NCBI GenBank assembly: GCA_041398905.1
Contig: JAWKTV010000006.1
Coordinates: 124,001-188,000, forward strand
Length of the DNA stretch: 64,000 bases
Direction: 5' to 3'
DNA from: JAWKTV01 sp041398905
GTDB lineage: Bacteria; Planctomycetota; Planctomycetia; Planctomycetales; Planctomycetaceae
Shown here: positions 19,644 through 28,516 of the stretch, one piece after another
How the letters are laid out: the number at the start of each line of letters is the position of its first letter
Numbering within the stretch: the first letter of the stretch is position 1
Notes under the pieces: generated by a model
Seen by the model: the letters and a program-made list of their open reading frames with translations, nothing else
Database searches by the model: none
Told to the model about the DNA's origin: nothing
Program-made: the position numbers and the translations under genes

Positions 19644-22190
19644 ATGGTGACAACTTCGACAGCCGTGCGATCGCGACAGAGAAACATCGCCGCCGATCAT
19701 TCCGTCCGCTTCAACGAGGCGGCCGAACTCGCTCTGAAGCAGTCGCTCGCCTATCTGCATCAGGTCATTCCTCCCCTCTGGCCTCTTGCGGACTACGTGG
19801 CGGTCAATCCCTGCCAGGGATTCGCCGACAAGCCGCTCCTGTGCGCCTCGGAGATCCTGACCGCGGCGCGGGGATACGACCTGCTGATGTCTCGGGAGTA
19901 CTTTCAGACCCTGCTCGACGAGGGAACGCTGTCGATGGACGATCTGCGATCGGCCTACGAACAGTGCCTGACCGAGTATCCCGAATGGTATCGTGCACTG
20001 CCCGCCACAGAGCTTGAGCAGTGGCTGTCGGCATCGGCAGATGACCAGGGAGCCCGCACACACCGCTACCGCACGGTCGCCGAAGTGGTCGATCAAGCAC
20101 TCGGCAGTACCTGGGGGAGTCACATCACCAATGACATCACCCGGCATTGCGCCGCACACTTCGACGAGGGACAGGCCTCCTGGGCAAGCCCCTGGAAGTC
20201 GAGTTCCCTCTTCACCGCCTGGCGTGAATCCGCGCAACTCAGTCGACGGATGAAACTGCTGGGCATGGCGGAGTTCACCCAGGTGGTCGCGGCACTTCCC
20301 GCCAATCCGCGAGCAGCGGTGATCGAGCTGCTCTCCGCATTAGGGGTACCACCTTCGCGGTGGCGCATGTTCCTGCTCTGCGAGGCCCTTTCGGTTTCAG
20401 GGTGGGCTGCTTATCTGCGATATCGAGCGCGTCAGTCTGAAATCGCGGGCGGGGGGGACGATGACCTGATCGGCCTGGTTGCGATGCGATTGGCCTACGA
20501 CGTCGCCCTGTCGCGACTGCCGGAGATCTCAACGCCGCTCCCACTCTGGCCCGCCGACGTCTCGGTCTCGGCCGAAGACCCCGACCACCGCCCGGCGGAC
20601 GAACTGCTCGCGCGCTACACATTGCAGGTCGCCGCCGAGCACGCCTATCGACGCACACTCCTCCAGAACCTTGCGGCGGGAACAGCGGTGACACACTCCG
20701 CGAGCCGGAAGACGCTGCAGATGGTGTTCTGCATTGATGTTCGTTCGGAAGTGATGCGTCGTCACCTCGAATCCACCCACGAATCGATCGAGACGTTCGG
20801 CTTCGCCGGCTTCTTCGGTATGCCAATCGAGTTCATGCCGCTCGGCTCCGACACAGGAACTCCGCACTGTCCGGTCCTGCTGCAACCGGGCTATCGCGTG
20901 CGGGAGGAATATCGAGGACTCGACGATGCCGCTGTGGAGAAGCTGACCCGGCAACAGACCATTCGCGGGCATGTCCGCAAAATGTGGAAGTCCACACAGA
21001 GTTCAGCGGCCGGCTGCTTCTCATACGTCGAGGCACTGGGACTGACGTACCTCGGCAAGCTGCTGACTGATTCCCTGCGATGGAACAAGCCGGCGGCCTC
21101 CTGCAAAGCCCATGAATGTGCCACTCACGGGGGCGCAACGGTCGGACTCGACATCGTCGACCGAGACGGGCGAATCCTGACCCTCGCGCAACGGACTTCG
21201 CTGGCCGAAGGGATGCTGCGCAATCTCGGACTGACCGACGACTTCGCCCGCCTCGTGACCTTCTGCGGGCACGCGGCCGAGGTGACCAACAATCCCTATC
21301 GCGCGGCTCTCGACTGCGGCGCCTGCGGAGGACACTCCGGAGAGCCGAATGCACGCAGCGCAGCGGCGATCCTCAATGACGCCGACGTTCGAAGGGAGTT
21401 GGCGACTCGCGGAATCAGCATCCCCGATGACACGTGGTTCCTGGCGGCACTGCATAACACCACCACCGATGCGATCACGATTTCCGATCGGCAGTCGGTT
21501 CCGGCTTCGCACGCCGATGCACTCGCCCAAGTCGATCGCTGGATCGAACAGGCCGGCACACAGACCCGCTGCGAACGCGCGCGGCGGTTCGGATCAGATG
21601 TCGAAAGCGACCTCCCGCGGCGCAGTCGCGACTGGTCGGAAGTTCGACCCGAATGGGGATTGGCCGGCAACGCGGCATTCATCGTGGCCCCCAGATCACG
21701 AACCACAGGTCTCGACCTCGGCGGACGTTCCTTCCTCCATAGCTACGATCATCACTGCGACCCGGAATTGAAGGTGCTGGAGCTGATCATGACCGCCCCG
21801 ATGGTTGTGACGAACTGGATTAATATGCAGTACTACGCATCGACCGTTCGGCCCGACGCATTCGGCAGTGGCAACAAAGTCATTCACAATGTGGTCGGGG
21901 AATTCGGTGTGCTGGAAGGTAACGGCGGAGACCTCAAGACCGGGCTCCCCTGGCAGTGCGTCCACGATGGCGCGCGGCTGCAACACGAACCGTTGCGGCT
22001 GCAGGTGATCATCGATGCTCCCCGTTCATCGATCGAAACAATCATTGAGCGACACTCGATCGTCCGGAACCTCGTCACCAATGGCTGGGTCCATCTCATC
22101 GCTTGGGAAGGCGATGAATTCTACTGCTGGAGTGCGGACGAAACCTGGAAACCTGCGGTCTCCAGCGTACTCGATGAAATTCACGCATAA
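19644..22190 (+). CDS. dabA: DabA carbonic-anhydrase-like subunit (UPF0753/DUF2309)
   Basis: The product has 848 residues, the usual size. It is the cytoplasmic partner of DabB and contains a beta-carbonic-anhydrase-like zinc site. The expected ligands are present: C363 and D365 in VFCIDVRSEV, H543 in FCGHAAEVTNNPYRAALDC, and C558. The 15-residue spacing between the last two matches the characterised Halothiobacillus protein. R367 is also kept, and the GACGGHSGEPNARS stretch follows. It should therefore be catalytically competent, hydrating CO2 only when energised through DabB. It is followed after 17 bases by a small third gene, suggesting a three-gene operon. The start at 19644 gives the family's N-terminal helix (FNEAAELALKQSLAYLHQVI). 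Confidence 0.92.
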   Translation: MVTTSTAVRSRQRNIAADHSVRFNEAAELALKQSLAYLHQVIPPLWPLADYVAVNPCQGFADKPLLCASEILTAARGYDLLMSREYFQTLLDEGTLSMDDLRSAYEQCLTEYPEWYRALPATELEQWLSASADDQGARTHRYRTVAEVVDQALGSTWGSHITNDITRHCAAHFDEGQASWASPWKSSSLFTAWRESAQLSRRMKLLGMAEFTQVVAALPANPRAAVIELLSALGVPPSRWRMFLLCEALSVSGWAAYLRYRARQSEIAGGGDDDLIGLVAMRLAYDVALSRLPEISTPLPLWPADVSVSAEDPDHRPADELLARYTLQVAAEHAYRRTLLQNLAAGTAVTHSASRKTLQMVFCIDVRSEVMRRHLESTHESIETFGFAGFFGMPIEFMPLGSDTGTPHCPVLLQPGYRVREEYRGLDDAAVEKLTRQQTIRGHVRKMWKSTQSSAAGCFSYVEALGLTYLGKLLTDSLRWNKPAASCKAHECATHGGATVGLDIVDRDGRILTLAQRTSLAEGMLRNLGLTDDFARLVTFCGHAAEVTNNPYRAALDCGACGGHSGEPNARSAAAILNDADVRRELATRGISIPDDTWFLAALHNTTTDAITISDRQSVPASHADALAQVDRWIEQAGTQTRCERARRFGSDVESDLPRRSRDWSEVRPEWGLAGNAAFIVAPRSRTTGLDLGGRSFLHSYDHHCDPELKVLELIMTAPMVVTNWINMQYYASTVRPDAFGSGNKVIHNVVGEFGVLEGNGGDLKTGLPWQCVHDGARLQHEPLRLQVIIDAPRSSIETIIERHSIVRNLVTNGWVHLIAWEGDEFYCWSADETWKPAVSSVLDEIHA

Positions 22191-22207
22191 GAAGGACACC
22201 CACGAAC

Positions 22208-22771
22208 ATGCAAAGTACTTTTCGATTGCTCGAAGAACGGCATGACTTCCACCCCGAGCACGCTGCTTCGGGAGAAGGTGTGTGGCTCTGGATCACGGGT
22301 CCGCATGGCAAGCTGCATCAGAGGCTTCAGAACTTCGATTGGCCGCATCCAAATCTGATTCTCCAGCTTGACGAACTGACGGACTCCGGCCCCCTGTCAG
22401 CTCACACTCTCGAACGGATTGCGGACGCAATCAATCACCGCGATTTGACCGGTATCATCATTTGTGGTGAAACCGACGCGATCGCAGAATCGACGGACGA
22501 CGATCACTGCTCCGCGGCCGGGGCTGTGGTAGCGGTCAGTCCGCTACTGCAACGCACTCGCGAACGCATGAGGCGGCAACGTCGAGTTCAGCTCGAAGTC
22601 ATCAACCGTTATGAACAAATCCGGAACGATCCACCCATCGCGGCTGCGCTCGCACGAAAGCTCCTCCGCCTGCAGGGGATGTTCTATGTCGCCGAACATG
22701 ACTCCTTCCTTCTCTATGATCCGTCGCTCAATCGATTTCACTCTCCGTCGGTCGTGAATGAAGTTCGATGA
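22208..22771 (+). CDS. degenerate beta-carbonic-anhydrase-like protein, third gene of the dab operon
   Basis: The product has 187 residues and a good ribosome-binding site (AAGGA). The C-terminal half follows beta-carbonic anhydrases: VINRYEQIRNDPPIAAALA then KLLRLQGMFYVAEHDSFLLY and DPSLNRF, matching the usual N-V/I-E-Q...HP.V..AL..G.L.LHGW.YD.E...L..YDP. The two zinc motifs are in the right places but lack ligands. The first site is WITGPHGK (28-35), where C-x-D-x-R would be: G31, H33, K35. The second is IICGETDA (84-91), where H-x-x-C would be: E88, A91. Spacing (31 to 88 to 91) is within one residue of E. coli Can (42, 98, 101). It is predicted to be non-catalytic, possibly a regulator or stabiliser of DabA. 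The alignment is by eye. Confidence 0.65.
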   Translation: MQSTFRLLEERHDFHPEHAASGEGVWLWITGPHGKLHQRLQNFDWPHPNLILQLDELTDSGPLSAHTLERIADAINHRDLTGIIICGETDAIAESTDDDHCSAAGAVVAVSPLLQRTRERMRRQRRVQLEVINRYEQIRNDPPIAAALARKLLRLQGMFYVAEHDSFLLYDPSLNRFHSPSVVNEVR

Positions 22772-22778
22772 CAAATAA

Positions 22779-22799
22779 CCGGCAGGTTGGACGTGCCGG
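22779..22799 (+). terminator. hairpin after the dab operon
   Basis: CCGGCA, a 9-base loop and TGCCGG lie 8 bases after the stop codon of the third dab gene. There is no T-run, so termination is only suggested by position. Confidence 0.3.
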
Positions 22800-23216
22800 C
22801 ACTAAGCCCGGGGCGCGGCTGTATCGATCAACGGGAGGAAGGCCCCAGAGCGGGCGACTTATCGATTTGCCCAACTCATGTCACCGGCCGGAGCTGCAGG
22901 GGCAGTCAACGCCTCGTTGCTCCAACCTCGCGCGCCGGGTTCTTGTGCGTGCGCGTCGGTGCTCCTTGACCATGTGACCTGTCCAGACTGAGGTGACCGT
23001 ATCGCGAGCCGCGGCGGTTCTCGATGTGCTGGGGCGACAACCATTTGTGGGTTCAACATTCAGCAGGGGAGGGCGTGGGGGTGGGTGACGGGGGCAAGGT
23101 GATAGTGGGAGTTCGCAGGGGGTCGTGGGACTTCGCGGGTTGGGTTGGGTACACTGCCGCCCAGGGGACGACCAGGCTTGGCGTTCCCAAGGATCGAGCT
23201 TCTCCAGGAAGGTTTC
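22800..23216. other. intergenic region upstream of kdsA with a G-run tract
   Basis: No gene is seen. Positions 23066-23094 hold five runs of three to five G with loops of one to five bases, a G-quadruplex-forming pattern on the coding strand of kdsA. The kdsA promoter should also lie in this gap. Confidence 0.4.
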
Positions 23217-24059
23217 ATGCCCAACAATCCTGTCGCCATTGGCCCGCATTCCTGCGGCCGGTCTCAGCCGTTGATGTTCATTCTGGGTCCGTGTGTCATC
23301 GAGAGCGAAGAGCTGGTGACCCGGATCGCCGACGAGTTGGCCGAGTTGGCGATTCAGCGGAGTTACCAGCTCGTGTTCAAGGCAAGCTTTGACAAAGCGA
23401 ATCGCACGAGTATCAACAGCTTTCGCGGGCCGGGGCTCGAAGAAGGACTGGCGATCCTGGAGCGGGTGCGAGACCGCATTGGCCTGCCGGTCACGACGGA
23501 TATCCATCTCCCCGAGCAGGCGGCCCCGGCGGCGCGGGTTTGCGGGCTGCTGCAGATCCCCGCGTTTCTTGCCAGGCAAACGGACCTTGTCGCCGCGTGT
23601 GCGGAGGCGGCGGTCGCCAATGGTGGTGCGATCAACATCAAGAAGCCGCAGTTCATCGCTCCGGAAGACCTGATCCACGCCGTGCGGAAGTCCGAAGAAG
23701 CCGGCTGCTCGAATGTGCTGGTCACCGAGCGCGGGACGACGTTCGGTTATGGTCGACTGGTGAACGACATGCAGGCGATCCCGACGATGCACGGGTTTGG
23801 CACGCCGGTGGTGATGGATGGGACGCACAGCGTACAACGGCCGGGAGGGAGCAAGACCGGCGGTGCCCGCGAGATGGTTCCGACTGTCACCCGGGCCGCC
23901 GTCGCCGCCGGGGCCGACGCGGTGTTTCTCGAAACGCACCCCGATCCGGATCAGGCGATGAGCGACGGCCCCAACATGCTCCGGCTGGCGGAACTGCCGC
24001 GACTCCTCCGCGAGCTGACGGAGCTGCGCAGCCTCTACCTCGACTGGCAGGGTCGTTAG
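23217..24059 (+). CDS. kdsA: 3-deoxy-D-manno-octulosonate 8-phosphate synthase
   Basis: The product has 280 residues, the standard length. It condenses phosphoenolpyruvate with arabinose 5-phosphate to make Kdo 8-phosphate for the lipopolysaccharide core, in the cytoplasm. Diagnostic motifs are FILGPCVIESEEL near the N-terminus, FKASFDKANRTS, TDIHLPEQA, INIKKPQF, TERGTTFGYGRLVNDM, VMDGTHSVQRPGG and FLETHPDPDQAMSDGPNM. The start at 23217 has a strong AGGAAGG site 5 bases upstream; an in-frame start at 23145 would add a non-conserved extension. Its presence implies a Kdo-containing outer leaflet. Confidence 0.95.
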   Translation: MPNNPVAIGPHSCGRSQPLMFILGPCVIESEELVTRIADELAELAIQRSYQLVFKASFDKANRTSINSFRGPGLEEGLAILERVRDRIGLPVTTDIHLPEQAAPAARVCGLLQIPAFLARQTDLVAACAEAAVANGGAINIKKPQFIAPEDLIHAVRKSEEAGCSNVLVTERGTTFGYGRLVNDMQAIPTMHGFGTPVVMDGTHSVQRPGGSKTGGAREMVPTVTRAAVAAGADAVFLETHPDPDQAMSDGPNMLRLAELPRLLRELTELRSLYLDWQGR

Positions 24060-24313
24060 GTTGTGGCGTCGTTCTCAACGGCGGCCCGGGGTTGATGATG
24101 GAACGCGCGTGCAGCGCGCGAAGGCTGTTGCTGGCAGCGTTCTCTAAGCCTCGGCGGCAGCCATCAATGCCCGCCGATGCCATCGGCGTGTCCAAGTCCG
24201 GGCGGCTTGGGAACCGACGTTTCGCTCCCTTGAAGCGCGACTTCACGTGACTACGATGACCCCTGACAAATTGATCCACCAAAACACCTTCAATGCAGGT
24301 AAGGAGCAACAAC

Positions 24314-24856
24314 ATGCCCGCGATGGTTGGCCAACCGGCCCCGAGCTTCAACGTCCAGGCGTACGACCGCACCAAGGATGGAAAGGACGACCAGTTCCGC
24401 AGCGTCAATTTGGAAGACTTCAAAGGAAAGTGGGTTTGCCTGTACTTCTACCCGCTGGACTTCACGTTTGTTTGCCCGACCGAGATCGTGAGCTTTAACA
24501 AGAAGCTGGACGAATTCGAGGATCGTGACTGCGTCGTGCTGACCGCCAGCACCGACAGCGTGTACTCGCACAAGGGCTGGTGCGACAGCCACGAAGACCT
24601 GAAGTCGCAGAAGCACCTGATGCTTGCCGACACCACGCACAAGCTCTCGGAGTCTTACGGCGTGCTCAAGGCGGACGCCGGCATCGCGTATCGCGGCATC
24701 TTCCTGATCGATCCGAACGGGGTTGTCCGCTGGAGCGCGATCCATGACCTCAGCGTGGGCCGCAACGTCGACGAGGTGCTCCGCGTGCTCGACGCTTTGC
24801 AGACCGACAAGCTCTGCCCGTGCAACTGGAAGAAGGGTGAGGAGACCCTTAACTAA
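24314..24856 (+). CDS. typical 2-Cys peroxiredoxin (AhpC/Prx1 class)
   Basis: The product has 180 residues with peroxidatic C54 in DFTFVCPTEIVSF and resolving cysteines near the end (KLCPCNWKKGEETLN, C168/C170; two cysteines where the family usually has one). It reduces hydrogen peroxide and organic hydroperoxides in the cytoplasm. The start at 24314 is set by AAGGAG 8 bases upstream and by the conserved MVGQPAPSF beginning; an upstream in-frame ATG at 24293 precedes that site. The next gene encodes an AhpD-like protein, which in other bacteria supplies reducing equivalents to AhpC. Confidence 0.92.
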   Translation: MPAMVGQPAPSFNVQAYDRTKDGKDDQFRSVNLEDFKGKWVCLYFYPLDFTFVCPTEIVSFNKKLDEFEDRDCVVLTASTDSVYSHKGWCDSHEDLKSQKHLMLADTTHKLSESYGVLKADAGIAYRGIFLIDPNGVVRWSAIHDLSVGRNVDEVLRVLDALQTDKLCPCNWKKGEETLN

Positions 24857-25031
24857 GGGGATGGAATCTCCAGGCGACCGACCTGAGCGAAGTGACGGGG
24901 AGTGCGTGCCGGGGTCTCAACTGCGATTCCCTGGCTCAACGTGCCCTGTCACTTTTCGCTTTCGCTGCCCTGAGTCGCTGGTGATTGGACACGTCCGCCG
25001 GATACCCACCTGATCAAACAACTTCACGCCC

Positions 25032-25664
25032 ATGCGCATCCCGTCGATCACCGAGGCCGCTGCTTCCGAGAAGGTTGCCCAGACCTTCGGTCGACTGCGG
25101 GAGTTGCTGGAAGTCGAGGAACTCCCCGAGCCGCTCCTCGCCTACGGCCATGTCGAGGCTTTCCTCCGCGACTTCTTCATGAACTTCAAGAAGTTCGTGA
25201 TTGCCGATGGGGCGCTCGACTCGAAGCTGAAGTGTGCCGTCGCCCTCGCGACGGCCTACCAGTCGAAGTGCGATGCCTGGATCGATCTGCTGAGCGCGCG
25301 GGCGAGCCGACTCGGATACAGCGAGGCCGAGCAGATCGAACTGCTGGCGATCGTGTCGACGTGCACGATGTACAACGCGTTCTTCAAGTTTCGCGACCTC
25401 AGCGGTAGCGAACTGTTCAGCGGCATGGGCGTCGGACTTCGGGCGCACACCTTCACGGGAACGTCGTTTGACGAGAAGCAGGTCGAGTTGATCAACACGG
25501 TCATCAGCGACCTCAACGCCTGTCGGCCCTGCACATCCGGGCATGTGGATGCGGCGCGGAAGCTGGGGTACACGGACGAGCAGTTGCTCGAGGCGATCCA
25601 GTGTGCCGCAACGGTCGCCGCCGCCTGTCAGTTCACGGTCGTCGCCAGCGGCAAGCCGTCGTAG
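25032..25664 (+). CDS. AhpD-like carboxymuconolactone-decarboxylase-family protein
   Basis: The product has 210 residues and is all-helical. The second half carries the AhpD thiol pair and proton-relay histidine in NACRPCTSGHVDAA (C164, C167, H171). The first half looks like a duplicated domain without the full motif (KCAVALATAYQSKCDAWIDL). Family members with the CxxC pair act as alkylhydroperoxidases or as the reductant of a peroxiredoxin. The gene lies 175 bases downstream of the peroxiredoxin on the same strand, which supports a functional pair. Without the upstream lipoyl/E3 chain used in Mycobacterium, its own electron donor is unknown. Confidence 0.8.
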   Translation: MRIPSITEAAASEKVAQTFGRLRELLEVEELPEPLLAYGHVEAFLRDFFMNFKKFVIADGALDSKLKCAVALATAYQSKCDAWIDLLSARASRLGYSEAEQIELLAIVSTCTMYNAFFKFRDLSGSELFSGMGVGLRAHTFTGTSFDEKQVELINTVISDLNACRPCTSGHVDAARKLGYTDEQLLEAIQCAATVAAACQFTVVASGKPS

Positions 25665-25757
25665 CGTCTGTCCGAGGTGGTCAAAGGCGTTGCAGATTCC
25701 AGGTGCCGTGCGTCACAGTCTCGGTCAGACGCCCCTTCGCTGCAGCTTGGTTTTGCC

Positions 25758-26462
25758 ATGCCCTCCTGGCTGACGGTCATCATCCCCACTCGCAACGAGG
25801 CCGCGAACCTGCCGGGCTGCCTCGCATCGTGCGAGCCGCTGGGTGATGTCGAAGTGGTCATCGCCGACTGCGGCAGCACGGATGGGACGGTGGAGATCGC
25901 CTTGCAGTCGGGGTGCCGCATCATCACGGCCCCGGCCGGGCGGGCGCTGCAGATGAATGCGGCGGCGTTCGAAGCGACGGGCGATGTGCTGCTTTTCCTG
26001 CATGCCGACTGCCGTCTGCCCGCGAATGCCGAGAGGGCAATGCGGCAGACGTTGTCCCAACCGGGAGTCGACTGGGGCGCGTTCCCGCATCGCATCGACG
26101 GGAACCGACTCGCGTATCGTGTGATCGAGTGGTCCGACAACGTCCGCGCCCGCCGGCTCCGCAGTCCGTATGGCGATCAGGCCATCTTCGTGCGACGGGA
26201 ACTGTTTCACGAAATCGGCGGGTATCCCGAGGTCCCGCTGCTGGAAGAGGTGCTGCTCGCGAAGCAGTTGCGTCGACGAGCGAGTTTCGGCTTCGTCGAG
26301 GCGACGTTGCTCACCGATGCCCGCCGCTGGGAGCGACGCGGAGTCGTGCGGACGACGTTGACGAACTGGTGCATCCGCCTGCTCGCCGCCGTGGGACTCC
26401 CCCTGCCGCGGCTGGCCCGACTATACTACGGGGCATCCCGTGCCGACTTCACCGGCGACTGA
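25758..26462 (+). CDS. TIGR04283-type family 2 glycosyltransferase
   Basis: The product has 234 residues. The GT-A start is SWLTVIIPTRNEAANLPGCL, with DCGSTDGT, the GRALQMNAAA motif typical of this subgroup, the metal-binding LFLHADCRLP, and GDQAIFVRRELFHEIGGYPE. The C-terminal LLEEVLLAKQLRRR contains the likely catalytic acidic residues. The start at 25758 gives the conserved beginning; an earlier in-frame start would add low-complexity sequence. Members transfer sugars from nucleotide donors to unknown acceptors. The gene is 24 bases upstream of the PHP gene, so they may be cotranscribed. Confidence 0.85.
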   Translation: MPSWLTVIIPTRNEAANLPGCLASCEPLGDVEVVIADCGSTDGTVEIALQSGCRIITAPAGRALQMNAAAFEATGDVLLFLHADCRLPANAERAMRQTLSQPGVDWGAFPHRIDGNRLAYRVIEWSDNVRARRLRSPYGDQAIFVRRELFHEIGGYPEVPLLEEVLLAKQLRRRASFGFVEATLLTDARRWERRGVVRTTLTNWCIRLLAAVGLPLPRLARLYYGASRADFTGD

Positions 26463-26486
26463 ACACCCCTCGCGATCGTCAATCTG

Positions 26487-27200
26487 ATGTCTGAATACGC
26501 GGCCAACGGAGTGAGCGATGACGGCGGCGATTCGTTACTGATCGACCTGCACAGTCATTCCCGTTACTCCGATGGCACGGCAACCCTCGAGCATATCGAA
26601 CGAGCATGCCTGGAGCGCAGGATCGGCATTTCGCTGACGGACCACAACGAGATCCGCGGTGCGATCAAGCTTTGGGAACGGGACCGGATCCCGACGATTC
26701 CGGGCATCGAAGTCGGCACGATCGAAGGGCTCGAGTTCCTCGTCTATTTTCGCGATCCCCAGGCGTTGGAGGACTACTATCTCGCCTCGGTCGAGCGCTT
26801 CCTGCTCAGCCGTTTCATGGTGCGATCGAAGCTGCGGTCGCTGGCGGCCATTGAAGACGCGCAGGGCGCCGGGGGATACGTGTCGCTCGCGCATCCGTTC
26901 GCACCAGGCCGAAAATCGATCGAGTTCCATCGCAACAAGGGGCCGCAACACGCCGCGTTCGTCGATCGAGTCATCAAGAGCGTCGACGCGATCGAGCTGT
27001 TCAACGGCGGCATCCTGCGGACCTCCAACCGCAAGGCGGACGACTTCTCGACCGACTGCGACAAGCCGGTCACCGCCGGCAGCGATTCACACCATATCTC
27101 GACGCTGGGCAGTTGCGGTATTCGGTATCGGCACCTGCACGAGACCCGCGGTCCGGAGCTGTTTGACGCCGTTGCGGGCGATCGTGGGAGGAAGTCGTGA
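26487..27200 (+). CDS. PHP-domain metal-dependent phosphoesterase
   Basis: The product has 237 residues. The metal-binding motifs are in order: DLHSHSRYSDGT (residues 19-30), ISLTDHNEIRG, IPGIEVGTIEG, SLAHPFAPG and TAGSDSHH near the end. These are the PHP histidine/aspartate/glutamate ligands of stand-alone phosphoesterases (tri-metal type), so hydrolysis of a phosphomonoester or short oligonucleotide is likely. The substrate is not evident. The start follows the glycosyltransferase by 24 bases. Confidence 0.82.
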   Translation: MSEYAANGVSDDGGDSLLIDLHSHSRYSDGTATLEHIERACLERRIGISLTDHNEIRGAIKLWERDRIPTIPGIEVGTIEGLEFLVYFRDPQALEDYYLASVERFLLSRFMVRSKLRSLAAIEDAQGAGGYVSLAHPFAPGRKSIEFHRNKGPQHAAFVDRVIKSVDAIELFNGGILRTSNRKADDFSTDCDKPVTAGSDSHHISTLGSCGIRYRHLHETRGPELFDAVAGDRGRKS

Positions 27201-27577
27201 CGCGACAGGGCACCCATTACCGCACCGTGCCGATTATCGCGATGAAGCACACGATGTTCTTCGTGCGGGGCCGCCGCAGTGGGCAGCGCGGGCACTAACG
27301 GGCACAATGGCGTGCCGATCAACACGTTCCCGACCAAGCGGGCAGTCGAGTCCCCGGAGCCTCAACCGCCCCGCCGACCCGCCCGGCGACGGCGGGGCAC
27401 TTGGCACGTCGATTCCGAGTACGACGGAGGTGACCGCGTGTCGATCCAATGTGGTGCGACCGACCATGGCGGTCGTCCTGTGCATTGACTCGGTCCTTCC
27501 CCTGTGCAACCTGCTCGTCGGCCCGGTCGCCTTGCAGTTCGCGTCAGCGATTCATCCAGTCGATCGAGAGTGACACC
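27201..27577. other. 377-base gap, no recognised gene
   Basis: A GTG at 27198 overlapping the PHP stop opens a 33-codon frame (MTRQGTHYRTVPIIAMKHTM...) that ends by 27300 and looks like nothing known. A short hydrophobic frame also lies around 27465-27570. Both may be pieces of one error-broken gene, but I cannot support it. Confidence 0.25.
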
Positions 27578-28369
27578 ATGCAACACACGATCAATATCCA
27601 CGGCAGCTTACTCAACGCGGAAATCGAGGGCAGCGGTGCGTCGCTGCTGCTCGTACACGGTTTCCCACTCGATCACCAGATGTGGCGATACCAGATCGCC
27701 GAGTTCTCCGCGACCGGCAAGTGATCGCGCCCGACCTGCGCGGCTTTGGTCGCAGTGATGTGACGGACGGGACCGTCACCATGCGCGCATTCGCCGATGA
27801 TTTGGCGGAGCTGCTGCGGCAACTCGAAGTGACGCGGCCCGTCGACCTTTGCGGGCTGTCGATGGGGGGCTACATCGCCTGGCAGTTCGCCGAGCACCAT
27901 GCGGATCTGCTCGGGCGGCTGGTGCTGTGCGACACCCGCGCCACGGCCGACAACGAGACGGCCCGCGCGGGCCGTCTCGCGACCGCCGATCGTGTGCTCG
28001 CCGAAGGTCCAGCCTTTCTCGCCGAGTCGATGCTGTCAAAACTGTTCGCCCTCAAACGCGAGAGCAGCGGCCCGAGGTCATCGCCGACACCAATCGGATC
28101 ATCCAGGCGACGGATCCGCGTGGGATCGCCGCCGCCAGCCGCGGCATGGCGGAGCGACCCGACATGACGCCGTGCCTGCCGAAACTGGCTCGACCGGTGC
28201 TCGTCATCTGCGGGCGGGATGACATCATCACTCCCCTCGATGAGATGCGTGCTCTGGCGGAGTCGATTCCTGGCGCGCAGTTCGTCACCATTGAGGAGGC
28301 AGGGCACATGGCCCCCTCGAACAACCGACCGCAGTTAATCACGCCATCCGATCATTCCTGAAGAAGTAG
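27578..28369 (+). CDS. alpha/beta-fold hydrolase (enol-lactonase-like), frame-broken
   Basis: It starts MQHTINIHGSLLNAEIEGSG. The oxyanion region is LLLVHGFPLDHQMWRYQI, followed after a frame change near 27720 by VIAPDLRGFGRSD and the nucleophile elbow DLCGLSMGGYIAWQF. A further change near 28065 leads to PVLVICGRDDIITPLDEM (acid) and FVTIEEAGHMAP (histidine). A last indel near 28320 restores the usual end AVNHAIRSFLKK at 28369. Order and spacing fit a complete 260-residue hydrolase of the 3-oxoadipate enol-lactonase-like group, so the breaks are probably errors. The substrate is unknown. Confidence 0.7.
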
Positions 28370-28516
28370 TCGCACACGGACCTGCGTTTCGCGATCCTCC
28401 GATACTGGTTGCCGCGATGCGCGGCCGACGGCGCGTCGAGCGGATTGACTCCAGCTCCCGTTGGACCCGCGACTCCGCAGGCCCCCCTGTCGACAAGTTC
28501 CGCTCGCCGAGTAACC

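Noticed and set aside
22881..23939. A 352-codon minus-strand open frame over kdsA
   Set aside because: KdsA is unambiguous on the plus strand; the antisense product has no family features.
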